Shown: piece after piece, positions 24,057-33,224 of the stretch
Layout of the letters: each line of letters starts with the position of its first letter
Numbering within the stretch: position 1 is the first letter of the stretch
Source of the DNA: Flavobacteriaceae bacterium
GTDB taxonomy: Bacteria > Bacteroidota > Bacteroidia > Flavobacteriales > Flavobacteriaceae
Direction: 5' to 3'
Length of the DNA stretch: 35,089 nt
Assembly: GCA_947457105.1 (NCBI GenBank)
Contig: CANGUP010000014.1
Location: forward strand, 1-35,089
The notes under the pieces: model-generated
What the model was told of the DNA's origin: nothing
Seen by the model: the letters and a program-made list of their open reading frames with translations, nothing else
Database searches by the model: none
Made by a program: the position numbers and the translations under genes

Positions 24057-25604
24057 TTAGTTATCTTTTCTTGAAAAGTCTAAATCATGAAAATCATAAC
24101 TAAAATCAGTAAGTGGAGATATCGCTTTCATTTTAAATTTTACAGCTTTTCCATCTGCATCAAGTTCGAAGAAAATATGAGCGTCTGCATTAAAACTTCT
24201 ATTGTTCCATCTCACAACAAAGTTTTGGTCTTTGTAAAATAAAATAGTTCCTGAAAGTCTTGGTGAACGTTTGGATTTAAAATTTAAGATTCCATTTTTT
24301 ACATAAATATAAACTTCTCCAAACCAGTTGTCATTATATGTTCCGATATATTTTGTAAAATCAATTTTTACACGAGTAATGTTATTTTGATTTACAGTTT
24401 TCCAAACTTCATCTGTAATTTTATCTGCGTTTTCTTCTCTGTTTTTGCGTTCCTCACTTAGCTTAATTACATGATCAGGATTTTTCAGACCCAAATAACT
24501 GTCTTTAATTGTATTTGAAATTGCATTAAAAGCAGCTCCAGATTGTTGGTTAGTTAATACAATAATACCAAGTTGGATGTTTGGAAACATGATGGTTTGC
24601 GTAACAATTCCGTCCAATCCTCCAGTGTGAGATACTTGTAAATGTCCGTTGATATCAGATAATTGCCAACCTAATCCATAAGCTTTGAAGTTGCAACTGT
24701 ATGGTTTCATCCCATTAATTGGAAGAATCGTTTGTGGTGTCCACATTTCTTTATGAACATCTTGACTAAATAATTGATTGGTTGAATCGTATTTTCCTTT
24801 GTTAAGTTGAGCAATAACCCATTTACTTAGGTCGTTTGTACTGGTATAAATCCCAGCAGCAGCATCAAAAATCGGATTGGTATATCGCTTGATAATTTCT
24901 AATTTGCCATTAGTTGGTACGTGAGGAACGATAGTATTTGTGGTGTCTTTTAGTCTGTTCCAAGAAGCAGCACTATTGTTCATTTGTAGAGGCTTCATGA
25001 TACGTGTTTCTACAAGTTCGCACCATGATGTTCCTGAAACTCGTTCAATAACTTCTCCAGCAATTACGTAAAGTAAATTATCATAATCGTATTGTGCTCT
25101 AAAAGAAGAAACTGGTTTTAAATATTGAATATTTTTGATAATGTCCTTTGGGGTAAAATCATGTCCATCTGGCCAAATCATTAAATCACCAGCGCCTAAT
25201 CCTAATCCACTTCTGTGGGTTAATAAATCTCTTATTGTGAATTCGTTTGTAACAAAATCATTATACATTTTAAATTCAGGAATGTATTTGATGACTTTAT
25301 CGTCCCAATTAAGTTTTTTTTCATCTACAAGCATTGCTAATGCTGCTGATGTAAATGCTTTGCTATTGGAGGCAATTCCGAAAAGGGTATTTCCGTCTAC
25401 TTTCTTTTGTGTATTTATATTAGCAACACCATAACCTTTTGAGATAACTACTTTTCCGTCTTTTACAATTGCAACAGCAATTCCAGGAACGTTAAAGGTT
25501 TTCATAGTTCTGTTTACAACATCATCTAATTTAGATTCAGAAATTTGTGCAAACGATAAAGCGCATGTAATAGTTGAAAATGCAGTAAAAAATAGTTTTC
25601 TCAT
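24057..25604 (-). CDS. Exported serine hydrolase, class C beta-lactamase-like fold
   Basis: A 515-residue protein with a signal peptide (MRKLFFTAFSTITCALSFA-Q). The beta-lactamase/transpeptidase domain (PF00144) has the three active-site motifs: S79-x-x-K82 in ASNSKAFT, YDN in YDYDNLLYV, and HTGG in VSHTGGLDG. The C-terminal 110 residues are a beta-rich DUF3471-like domain (KYIGTYNDNWFGEVYIYVKNG). Such proteins are usually esterases or D-amino-acid peptidases rather than resistance enzymes; substrate unknown. It begins 21 bases after the TrmH-type gene and is probably co-transcribed with it. Confidence 0.9.
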   Translation of the reverse strand: MRKLFFTAFSTITCALSFAQISESKLDDVVNRTMKTFNVPGIAVAIVKDGKVVISKGYGVANINTQKKVDGNTLFGIASNSKAFTSAALAMLVDEKKLNWDDKVIKYIPEFKMYNDFVTNEFTIRDLLTHRSGLGLGAGDLMIWPDGHDFTPKDIIKNIQYLKPVSSFRAQYDYDNLLYVIAGEVIERVSGTSWCELVETRIMKPLQMNNSAASWNRLKDTTNTIVPHVPTNGKLEIIKRYTNPIFDAAAGIYTSTNDLSKWVIAQLNKGKYDSTNQLFSQDVHKEMWTPQTILPINGMKPYSCNFKAYGLGWQLSDINGHLQVSHTGGLDGIVTQTIMFPNIQLGIIVLTNQQSGAAFNAISNTIKDSYLGLKNPDHVIKLSEERKNREENADKITDEVWKTVNQNNITRVKIDFTKYIGTYNDNWFGEVYIYVKNGILNFKSKRSPRLSGTILFYKDQNFVVRWNNRSFNADAHIFFELDADGKAVKFKMKAISPLTDFSYDFHDLDFSRKDN

Positions 25605-25625
25605 GGTATAAATTTAAATTGAAAA

Positions 25626-26414
25626 TCAAAATCCTCTTTGTCTTTTGGCTTCAAATAATAAAATAGCTGAAGCTACAGAGACATTCATAGAATCGATTTC
25701 GCCTTGCATCGGAATGATGATGTTTTGGGTAGCATTATCGCGCCAAGCTTGTGTTAAGCCAGTCGCTTCTGTACCTACAACCAATGCACTAGCTGTAGTA
25801 TAATCTTGAGTATGGTAGAAGTTGGAGTTCTGTAATGTGGCACTAAATATAGCAATTTTTTTGTCTTTTAAAAATTGTATTACATTTTCGGTAGTATCTG
25901 TGGCAATTTGATTGGTAAAAAGACATCCTACACTTGAACGTACAATGTTTGGATTGTACAAATCGGTCTTTGGATTGGCGATAATCACGGCATCAATATT
26001 GGCAGCATCACAAGTGCGGAGCATAGCACCAATATTTCCTGGCTTTTCAATTGATTCCATCACTAAAATCAAAGCATTTTCTGGTAATTTTAAATAGTTT
26101 AGCGATAAAGTTTTTGTTTTTGCAATCGCTAAAATACCTTCAGTTGTATCTCTGTAGGCTAATTTTTGATATACTTCTTTGGTAATTTCAATCAGTTCAA
26201 CTTTACTTTTAACAAGTTTATTGATTTCATTTTCTGTAATTAATTCAGGAAGAAATAAAATAGTTTCAAGTTGATAATTACCTTTAGTAGCAAGCTCAAT
26301 TTCACGTTTTCCTTCAATTAAGAAAGTGCCTGATTCTTTTCTAGCTTTAGCTTTTTCTTGTAATAAGACTAAAGATTTAATTAACGGATTTTGTATGGAA
26401 GTGATTTGTTTCAA
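25626..26414 (-). CDS. TrmH/SpoU family RNA 2'-O-methyltransferase
   Basis: The 262-residue protein has an N-terminal RNA-binding substrate domain (SIQNPLIKSLVLLQEKAKARK, FLIEGKREI) and a C-terminal SPOUT knot: motif 1 ESIEKPGNIGAMLRTCDAA, motif 2 VVGTEATGLTQ, motif 3 IIPMQGEIDSMNVSVASAILLFEA. It methylates a ribose 2'-OH in rRNA or tRNA using SAM; the target nucleotide is not evident. The start is a TTG at 26414, since no in-frame ATG precedes the conserved N terminus. The call to family level is firm. Confidence 0.93.
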   Translation of the reverse strand: MKQITSIQNPLIKSLVLLQEKAKARKESGTFLIEGKREIELATKGNYQLETILFLPELITENEINKLVKSKVELIEITKEVYQKLAYRDTTEGILAIAKTKTLSLNYLKLPENALILVMESIEKPGNIGAMLRTCDAANIDAVIIANPKTDLYNPNIVRSSVGCLFTNQIATDTTENVIQFLKDKKIAIFSATLQNSNFYHTQDYTTASALVVGTEATGLTQAWRDNATQNIIIPMQGEIDSMNVSVASAILLFEAKRQRGF

Positions 26415-26485
26415 ATGAAATAACTTGTTTATTGTGCGAAGTTACAGAGAATTTTAAAATATTCCATCTTAAAATTTACTTATGA

Positions 26486-28300
26486 TTATTTAGTAAAATA
26501 CAACCAACCCACAAAAGGTTTTGGGTAATCAGCATCATTTAAGTTTAAAATATAAAAGTAAGTTCCTTTTAAAGCTAATGAGGAACTTATGGTTTGTCCA
26601 ATAGTGATTTCACCATTCCAATCTTCTGATTGATTGGTTCCTTTCCAAATTAGCCTTCCCCAACGATTGTAGATTTCTAATTCAAAATTCACAAAAATGT
26701 TCCTTAATCCTTCTATAAAAAAAGTATCATTATAACCATCGTTATTGGAAGAAACATAATTGTAGATAGTTGGAGGACAATTTTTTGTAGTTAAATCAAA
26801 TGAGGTAATTGAGAAACAATGTTCATTTTCTATTCTTATAAAGATTTTCTTTGGAGTTGAAGTTGAAACATAATTTGAAGTATTTGCAATTGCATTACTA
26901 TTGTTTGCTGCATCAGCTTCTGTTTCAAAAAAATCAATAAAAGTATCAGTTGAATTGTTTAGAACTAGATTGGCATAATTTGAAAAATTGAAAGTACCAA
27001 TAGTAAATCCTTCGTTACAAGAGATTAAAGGCTCAAGAGGGTTAAAGTTTGGTGGCAACCAACTAGAAATTGTTTCCGAAAAAGTATTATTGTTTTCGAG
27101 TATTTCGGTTACTATCCCGTTGCCAGTTCCGTTGTCATCAACTACGAAAGTTAATGTGAAATCTGTTGGAACAGTGTTTGGTATTGTGATGGTAATTTGT
27201 CCGTTTTCACTTCCGTCAATTGGAATGCTATTTTGTGTTTGCGTTTGTCCAACAAGAATTCCATTTGCATAAATTGCAATAGGTGTTGCAGCAGGAAGTG
27301 GATTGGTGCAATTAAGATTTGACACAATATAATTTATGGTGTAAATTTTCGAGCTGCAAGATTGATTAATAGAATCTATAACAATCGTCGCATCTGGTAA
27401 TTGACTATTAAGTTTTGTAACTACAACGTTTATCAAAACAACATCTTGTCCCGATGTTAGTTGAATTAATGCTGAGGAATCTCCAATGTTTATGTTGTTT
27501 TGAATGTTATAAATATCCAAATCCATATTGTAAAGCGTAGTGCTTCCAGTAATACTGTTGGTGCTATTGAAGGCATTATTCGCAGGATTTAATGGCGGAT
27601 TACTAAGCGTATTTCCGTTAATTCTGAGGGTTTCATTTACGGCTAATGTACTATCTCCTTCCCAAGCAATAAAGCCAATTTGTGCATTGTTATTATCAAT
27701 TACATTCAAACTGTTTAAAGTAATATTCAAAGCATTGGGAATACTTTGTAAACCATCATAAATATTAATTTGATTCAAAGGCAAACTATTTTCCTTGTAA
27801 ACTATAACTATCGCCCAACCAGCAAAATTGGTTCTGTTATTGCAATATCCTTGTTCGTTTATAAGTGTTTGTGAAATATCTAAATCTGAAAGTGTATAGG
27901 TTCCGTTTCCTGTAGCGATGACTTGACTTGTAATATCTTTAAAAGCGCTAAAGTAGGGAAGGCCTGAACTTATTGAAATATTAGAAAAAGTTCGTTGAGC
28001 TATGATGTCAACAGCATTTAATTTCACATTAAAATCTCCAGTTCCAGAGCCTGCCCAATACAAATAAGCACTTTCTATTATCTGATTAGAATTTAAATTT
28101 AAAGTAGCGTCTGATGAAGTTAAAAGTAAATTTTCGCAACCGAAAGTGATGTTGTTTTCACCTAAGTTCATGGTATTTCCTATGAAAGTAAAGTTGTATC
28201 GTCCGTTAAATTGATTGTATAAGGTTACATTTTGCCCAAAACAGTTGCAAAAAGAAAGTAATAATATACTAAAAGTAAGATAATGAAGTTTTAGATCCAC
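26486..28300 (-). CDS. T9SS type B cargo protein with gliding-motility C-terminal domain
   Basis: A 604-residue secreted protein. The GTG at 28300 opens a signal peptide (MDLKLHYLTFSILLLSFCNCFG-Q); no in-frame ATG lies upstream before a stop. The N-terminal third (IIESAYLYWAGSGTGDFNVKL, GWAIVIVYKE) resembles a repetitive beta domain common in Bacteroidota surface proteins. A CARDB/Ig-like segment follows around VDDNGTGNGIVTEILENNNTF. The last 90 residues are the CHU_C type B sorting domain: NNDGYNDTFFIEGL, FELEIYNRWGRLIWKG, LKGTYFYILNLND, PFVGWLYFTK. It is therefore a type IX secretion substrate, surface-held or released. Function, possibly adhesion, is inferred only. Confidence 0.92.
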   Translation of the reverse strand: MDLKLHYLTFSILLLSFCNCFGQNVTLYNQFNGRYNFTFIGNTMNLGENNITFGCENLLLTSSDATLNLNSNQIIESAYLYWAGSGTGDFNVKLNAVDIIAQRTFSNISISSGLPYFSAFKDITSQVIATGNGTYTLSDLDISQTLINEQGYCNNRTNFAGWAIVIVYKENSLPLNQINIYDGLQSIPNALNITLNSLNVIDNNNAQIGFIAWEGDSTLAVNETLRINGNTLSNPPLNPANNAFNSTNSITGSTTLYNMDLDIYNIQNNINIGDSSALIQLTSGQDVVLINVVVTKLNSQLPDATIVIDSINQSCSSKIYTINYIVSNLNCTNPLPAATPIAIYANGILVGQTQTQNSIPIDGSENGQITITIPNTVPTDFTLTFVVDDNGTGNGIVTEILENNNTFSETISSWLPPNFNPLEPLISCNEGFTIGTFNFSNYANLVLNNSTDTFIDFFETEADAANNSNAIANTSNYVSTSTPKKIFIRIENEHCFSITSFDLTTKNCPPTIYNYVSSNNDGYNDTFFIEGLRNIFVNFELEIYNRWGRLIWKGTNQSEDWNGEITIGQTISSSLALKGTYFYILNLNDADYPKPFVGWLYFTK

Positions 28301-28415
28301 AGAATTATAGTAATTATGATGCCTAAATTAGTCAATTATTTTTAATTATAACTATTTTTGAAATTCGTTTTAATATTAAATAATTGTGTAATTTTCCAAA
28401 GTTTTAATTTTAGTT

Positions 28416-29393
28416 GTGAAACACTACCAAATTCGATTATATAATTCAACAGATTTTGATCAATGGAATACTTTTATAAGTATTGCCAAGAATGCTACTT
28501 TTCTATTCAATAGAGACTTCATGGAATATCATTCAGATCGATTTCATGATTATTCATTGATGATTTTTGATGAAGATAAATTGGTTGCAGTTTTGCCAGT
28601 CAATAAGAATGAAAATACAGTTTATTCGCATCAAGGTTTGACTTATGGTGGATTGGTTTTAAATTCTAAAGCTAAATTAAGTTCAGTTATTTCAATTTTC
28701 AAAGGTGTTTTACATTTTTTGAATGAAAATTCAATTGAGAAATTGATTATTAAAACTATACCAAATTTCTATTTAGATTATTTTTCAGATGAATTAGAAT
28801 ATTGTTTGTTTATCACACAAGCAAAATTAAATAGGAGGGATTCACTTTCTGTAATCGATTTGACAAAACCTTATTCTATTACAAAAACTAGAAAAGAAAG
28901 TATCCGTAGAGGCAAAAAAAATAATTTAATTATAAAAGAAGAATTGAATTTTGAGTTATTTTGGAACGAAATTTTGATTCCAAATTTAGATAAAAAGCAT
29001 CAAGTAAAACCAGTTCATTCTGTTGAAGAAATCACTTTATTGCAAAAACGATTCCCAAATAATATTCGTCATTTTAATGTTTATGATAAGGATAAAATTG
29101 TAGCTGGAACAACTGTTTTTTGTACTGATAAAGTTGCACATCCACAGTATGTTTCTGGAAATTCGGATAAGAATGAATTGGGAAGTTTAGATTATTTATA
29201 CCATCATTTAATTACAGAAGTTTATAAAGACAAGCATTTTTTTGATTTTAATAATTCCAATGAAGAGCAAGGGACAAAAATAAATGAAGGCTTGTTATTT
29301 TGGAAAGAAAGTTTTGGCGCCAAAACGATAATTCAAAATTTTTATGAAGTTCAAACAAAGAATTATTCATTGCTAGAATCGGTTTTGATATGA
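28416..29393 (+). CDS. FemAB/GNAT-like acyltransferase of the surface-glycan operon
   Basis: A 325-residue cytoplasmic protein with a duplicated GNAT-like fold: LMIFDEDKLVAVLPVNKNE...HQGLTYGGLVL in the first half and FNVYDKDKIVAGTTVFCTD...PQYVSGNSDKNELGSLDYL in the second, the FemAB layout. Such proteins transfer amino acids or acyl groups, often onto glycan or amino sugars. Start is GTG at 28416; a stop lies in frame just upstream. Its stop overlaps the next start (ATGA), and the neighbour is a sugar aminotransferase, so it may acylate the amino sugar made there. That is inference. Confidence 0.7.
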   Translation: MKHYQIRLYNSTDFDQWNTFISIAKNATFLFNRDFMEYHSDRFHDYSLMIFDEDKLVAVLPVNKNENTVYSHQGLTYGGLVLNSKAKLSSVISIFKGVLHFLNENSIEKLIIKTIPNFYLDYFSDELEYCLFITQAKLNRRDSLSVIDLTKPYSITKTRKESIRRGKKNNLIIKEELNFELFWNEILIPNLDKKHQVKPVHSVEEITLLQKRFPNNIRHFNVYDKDKIVAGTTVFCTDKVAHPQYVSGNSDKNELGSLDYLYHHLITEVYKDKHFFDFNNSNEEQGTKINEGLLFWKESFGAKTIIQNFYEVQTKNYSLLESVLI

Positions 29394-30520
29394 TAAAATT
29401 TCTCGATTTACAGCAATTAAATTTAAGTTATCAAAAGCAATTTCAAGAAAAAATGAAGTTGGTTTTAGATAAAGGATGGTTTATTTTGGGTGACGAAGTA
29501 AAATCATTCGAAACTAATTTTGCTAATTATTGCGGAACAAAATATTGCATTGGAGTGGGTAATGGATTGGATGCTTTGGTACTGATTTTTAAAGCCTACA
29601 TTCAACTTGGAAAGTTACAAAAAGGTGATGAAGTTATCGTCCCAGCAAATACCTATATTGCTAGCATTTTAGCCATTTTACAAGCAGATTTAGTTCCAGT
29701 TTTAGTAGAGCCAAAATTGGAAACTTACAATATCAATCCAGATTTAATTGAAGAAAAAATCACATCTAAAACTAAAGCAATTTTGTTAGTTCATTTGTAT
29801 GGTCAATTGTGTGAAATGGATGCTATAAATGCCATCTCAAGTAAGTATAATTTGCTTGTAATTGAAGATGCAGCTCAATCGCACGGAGCAAAACATTCAG
29901 TATTCAGTAATCACTCGCAGTTTTCAGCAACCCGAAATCCGCAACCCGAAACTCGAAATGCTTCTGCGTATAGTTTTTATCCAGGTAAAAATCTTGGTGC
30001 GCTTGGAGATGGTGGTGCAATTACAACCAATGATGATGAATTAGCTAAAGTACTATTTTCATTGCGAAATTATGGTTCAGAAAAGAAATACCACAATGAA
30101 TTTGTTGGAATAAATTCAAGATTAGACGAACTTCAAGCGGCTTTTTTAAATCTAAAACTACCATGTTTAGACGCAGATAACGATAAAAGAAGAAGTATTG
30201 CCAAACGTTATTTGTCTGAAATTAAAAACGATAAAATAGTTTTGCCAACTTGGGATTTTTCTAGTAATCATGTATTTCATTTGTTTGTTGTTCGAACTGA
30301 TAATCGTAATGATTTGAAAGATTATTTACTAGAAAATGGAATTGAAACGGTAATTCATTATCCAATTCCGCCACACAAACAAAAGGCTTTTCCTGAATGG
30401 AATAATTTATTATTTCCAATTACTGAAAAGATTCACGATGAAGTATTGAGTTTACCAATAAGTCCAATTATGACTGATGATGAAGTTAGTATTGTTATTT
30501 CAATTTTAAATAAATACTAA
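29390..30520 (+). CDS. DegT/DnrJ/EryC1/StrS sugar aminotransferase with unusual insert
   Basis: A 376-residue PLP enzyme that aminates nucleotide-linked keto-sugars (WecE/FdtB-like). Marks: FLDLQQLNLSYQKQF, GVGNGLDALVLIFKA, VPANTYIASILAIL, LVHLYGQLCEMDAI, EDAAQSHGA with D160, SFYPGKNLGALGDGG with PLP lysine K200, and RNYGSEKKYHNEFVGINSRLDELQAA. Between HGA and ASAYSFYPG the family normally has about 12 residues including GK-x-x-G-x-LGD; here 22 repeat-derived residues replace them (see finding). All other motifs and the reading frame are intact. It is the middle gene of an operon with a FemAB-like protein and a flippase. Confidence 0.9.
   Translation: MIKFLDLQQLNLSYQKQFQEKMKLVLDKGWFILGDEVKSFETNFANYCGTKYCIGVGNGLDALVLIFKAYIQLGKLQKGDEVIVPANTYIASILAILQADLVPVLVEPKLETYNINPDLIEEKITSKTKAILLVHLYGQLCEMDAINAISSKYNLLVIEDAAQSHGAKHSVFSNHSQFSATRNPQPETRNASAYSFYPGKNLGALGDGGAITTNDDELAKVLFSLRNYGSEKKYHNEFVGINSRLDELQAAFLNLKLPCLDADNDKRRSIAKRYLSEIKNDKIVLPTWDFSSNHVFHLFVVRTDNRNDLKDYLLENGIETVIHYPIPPHKQKAFPEWNNLLFPITEKIHDEVLSLPISPIMTDDEVSIVISILNKY
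29894..29959 (+). repeat. In-frame repeat-like segment inside the DegT aminotransferase gene
   Basis: The 66 bases comprise ATTCAGT twice in tandem with a TTTCAGC variant, then AACCCGAAA twice (AACCCGAAATCCGC, AACCCGAAACTCG). They encode 22 residues from HSVFSNHS to PETRN where the enzyme family has a different conserved loop. The words look like intergenic repeats rather than coding sequence. Confidence 0.6.
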
Positions 30521-31798
30521 TTGAGTTTTATCAAAGAAATACTGTCCAAACCTTTATTCAAAGCCACTTCTTTGAATGCAATAAGTATTTTAATAAAGAT
30601 TTTTGTCGGATTTATTACTTCTAAATTTATAGCCGTTTTTGTTGGTCCAAGTGGAATGGCTTTGGTTGGAAATTTGAGAAATTTTCTAACAACAACAGAA
30701 GCTTTTGCAACACTCGGATTTGAAAATGGAGTTGTAAAATATGTGGCCGAACATAAATTGGATGACAATCAACTTAAGAAAACACTTTCTACCATTTTTA
30801 TTACAGTTTTATTCACTTGTCTTTTAATTAGTTTGGGATTGTTTTTCTTTTCAGAATATTTGAATACTTCAATTTTCGGCAATCAATATCAATATGCTTT
30901 TGTATTTAAATCACTTTCAGTTGCTTTACCATTTTATATTGGAAACATCTTTTTAATAGCTACAATCAACGGATTTGGAGCTTATAAAAAAGTTATCTAT
31001 GTCAACATTATTGGAAGCTTAATTGGTTTGATTGCTTCTGTTTTATTGATTTGGAAATTGAATACAGAAGGTGCTTTGTTATCAATTATTTTGACGCCAT
31101 CTGTCTTGTTTTTTGTTTCTTTTTTCTCAATTAATAAAGAAATTAAGATTTTAAAAGCTATTGATTTGAAGTTCTATAATCTTACTTTTCTGAAAAATTT
31201 ATCATCCTATTCTTTGATGGCATTAGTTTCAGCCATATTTGGACCAATGGTTTTTCTTGCCATTAGAAAATACATTATAGCTAATTTAGGTATTGAACAA
31301 GCTGGATTTTGGGAAGCGATGAGTAGAATGTCTTCCTACTATTTTATGTTCATTACGTCAATTATTTCTATTTATTTTTTGCCGAAATTAGCTACAGCAA
31401 AAACTAATCAAGAAACCAAAACACTTTTTTGGAATTATTACAAAGGAATTTTACCAGTTTTTATAATAGGAATGATTGTAATCTATTTTCTAAGAGATTT
31501 TATTATTTACTTATTATTTACAAAAGATTTTTTGCCGGTTTCTAAATTGTTTTTTTGGCAATTAATTGGTGATGCTTTCAAAGCAGCATCTTTTATTTTA
31601 GGATATCAATTTTATGCTAAGAAACTTACTAAAGCTTTCATTTTTTCGGAGCTATTTTCTCTTTTTGTATTATATTTTAGTAGTATTTATTTGGTTTCCC
31701 AATTTTCAATTGAAGGAGTTGTAATGGCTCATGCTTTTACTTATTCAATCTATTTTATCACTTTGAGTATTTACTTTAGAAAAAGTTTATTTGCTTAG
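30521..31798 (+). CDS. wzx: O-antigen translocase (Wzx-type flippase)
   Basis: A 425-residue polytopic protein with about 12 membrane spans of the MOP/PST superfamily. The N terminus (FKATSLNAISILIKIFVGFITSKFIAVFVGP) and GMALVGNLRNFLTTTEAFATLGFENGVVKYVAE match O-antigen translocases, which flip undecaprenyl-linked glycan units across the inner membrane. The start is a TTG directly after the TAA of the aminotransferase gene, so translation is likely coupled. Its last 12 bases overlap the convergent HAD gene. The assignment of the symbol follows family likeness only. Confidence 0.88.
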   Translation: MSFIKEILSKPLFKATSLNAISILIKIFVGFITSKFIAVFVGPSGMALVGNLRNFLTTTEAFATLGFENGVVKYVAEHKLDDNQLKKTLSTIFITVLFTCLLISLGLFFFSEYLNTSIFGNQYQYAFVFKSLSVALPFYIGNIFLIATINGFGAYKKVIYVNIIGSLIGLIASVLLIWKLNTEGALLSIILTPSVLFFVSFFSINKEIKILKAIDLKFYNLTFLKNLSSYSLMALVSAIFGPMVFLAIRKYIIANLGIEQAGFWEAMSRMSSYYFMFITSIISIYFLPKLATAKTNQETKTLFWNYYKGILPVFIIGMIVIYFLRDFIIYLLFTKDFLPVSKLFFWQLIGDAFKAASFILGYQFYAKKLTKAFIFSELFSLFVLYFSSIYLVSQFSIEGVVMAHAFTYSIYFITLSIYFRKSLFA

Positions 31799-32353
31799 CT
31801 GAAGCATTTCGTAATCTCCTTTTCCATTTCCGAAAACTAAAATTTTATCATAATTTTCTAAGTTTAATTTTTCTTTAATGCGATTTACTTTTTCAATTCC
31901 GTAGCAGTTTTTTGTTTTGAAATTCCCTGTAATTTTATTGTTTACAATTTCAAGCTTTGTGGTAATTAATTTTAAATTATTTTCTTCCGTCCAACCATAA
32001 ATCCATTCGTGAAAAGAGGCAGTTACAATATAAATATCTGCATTTTGCTCTTGAAACTGCTGAATTTTTTTCCAGATATTTTTGTTAAGATTTCTCGGAA
32101 TATTTTCGTTTGAAAATTGTTTTCCTTTTTCTAAAAACAAATTGTAATGCTCGTTTTTAAAAAAATAAGTCATGAATTTTTGTTTAGCAGTTTCATTAGA
32201 AATTTTACCAAGTTTCCACTTTATAAGTATTGGAGAAAGAGCTAATAAACCAATTGCTAATTGAAAAGTTCCTTTGTAGCATCTTGTAAATTCAATTAAA
32301 CTATCTTTTTTATACAGCGTTTTGTCAAAGTCAACTAATACTAATGTTTTCAT
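31787..32353 (-). CDS. HAD-IB family phosphatase, likely for polyprenyl-phosphoribose
   Basis: A 188-residue HAD phosphatase: motif I DFDKT with D8 and D10, motif II in IVTASFHEW, and motif IV FGNGKGDYEML. The usual first Asp of GDxxxD is N176, while D180 is kept; I recall GNSxGDxEML-type variants in HADs linked to UbiA phosphoribosyl transferases. The protein ends eight residues after D180, shorter than many relatives. The start lies one base after the UbiA stop. In many bacteria the same HAD domain is fused to or beside this UbiA type, so it probably removes the 5-phosphate from polyprenyl-phospho-5-phosphoribose. Confidence 0.85.
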   Translation of the reverse strand: MKTLVLVDFDKTLYKKDSLIEFTRCYKGTFQLAIGLLALSPILIKWKLGKISNETAKQKFMTYFFKNEHYNLFLEKGKQFSNENIPRNLNKNIWKKIQQFQEQNADIYIVTASFHEWIYGWTEENNLKLITTKLEIVNNKITGNFKTKNCYGIEKVNRIKEKLNLENYDKILVFGNGKGDYEMLQLSK

Positions 32354-32354
32354 A

Positions 32355-33224
32355 TCAGTTTCTGAAATATAATAAATAACTCATCAGCAGTAGCCAACCC
32401 AAAATTGTAAATTGAATAAATAGGTCATTCAATACTATTTTAGTTGGAGAATAGGTTGATTGATCTACAAAAACCAATTTCAAATACCTAAAAATTCCAT
32501 TAACAACAAAAATGATGGAAACATACAATAAATTGGAATGATAATGTAGTTGAACTTCTGGCGAAATACAATAGAATATATAGCTAACAATGATTATGGA
32601 TGCCAAAATTCCTAAAATGACATCAATAAAAACCAGATTATAACCTTCAATATTTTTACGAACAGCATTACCATTTTCTGCAAGAACAACATCGGTTCTT
32701 CTTTTAGAAATACCTAAGAATAATGCTAATAAATAAGTTATTAGTAAAATCCAAATCGATGGAACTACATCACTCACTACAGAACCAGCTACAATACGAA
32801 GTATAAAACCAACGGCAATGATATTAACATCAAGTATTGCAATGTGTTTAAGCCATTTTGAGTAAAGAAAATTTAACGCTAAATAAGAAATGATTACAAG
32901 AAACAATTCCACAGAAATCAAATAAGAAACTATTATGGAACTAATCATTAAAATTAGCATCAAAACTAATCCATTGTTGATACTAATACTTCCTGAAGCT
33001 AAAGGTCTAAATCGTTTTTGAGGATGGTTTTTATCTTCATTAATGTCAAAATAATCGTTAAAAATATAGACACTACTTGAAATGGAACAAAAGCAAAGAA
33101 ATGCCAAAGTTACATTGATCAAATTATCTATGTTTAGAAACTGACTATCAAAAAAAAGCGGTGCAAAAACAAACGCATTCTTTATATATTGTTCAACTCT
33201 AATTAATTTTAGGTATTGTTTCAT
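32355..33224 (-). CDS. UbiA family decaprenyl-phosphate phosphoribosyltransferase-like protein
   Basis: A 289-residue membrane protein with about eight or nine spans. The signature NDYFDINEDKNHPQKRFRPLASG (starting at N56) is the ND-x2-D-x3-D-x2-HP-x-K-x2-RP form typical of enzymes that join phosphoribose from PRPP to polyprenyl phosphate, as in mycobacterial decaprenyl-phosphoryl-ribose synthesis, rather than quinone or haem UbiA enzymes. A second motif region is YSKWLKHIAILDVNIIAVGF, followed by LALFLGISKRRTDV. It overlaps the upstream GT-C gene by 26 bases and is followed by the HAD gene after one base. Confidence 0.88.
   Translation of the reverse strand: MKQYLKLIRVEQYIKNAFVFAPLFFDSQFLNIDNLINVTLAFLCFCSISSSVYIFNDYFDINEDKNHPQKRFRPLASGSISINNGLVLMLILMISSIIVSYLISVELFLVIISYLALNFLYSKWLKHIAILDVNIIAVGFILRIVAGSVVSDVVPSIWILLITYLLALFLGISKRRTDVVLAENGNAVRKNIEGYNLVFIDVILGILASIIIVSYIFYCISPEVQLHYHSNLLYVSIIFVVNGIFRYLKLVFVDQSTYSPTKIVLNDLFIQFTILGWLLLMSYLLYFRN

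Noticed and set aside
24057-25604. Beta-lactamase resistance gene
   Set aside because: It has SxxK, YxN and HTGG of the class C fold, but the C-terminal DUF3471-like domain and general sequence fit housekeeping serine hydrolases; no basis for a resistance claim.
29862-30044. Plus-strand 60-residue ORF inside the DegT gene
   Set aside because: Overlapping frame of a well-supported gene; I considered whether the repeat-like segment had created a new gene, but the ORF has no family marks or signals.
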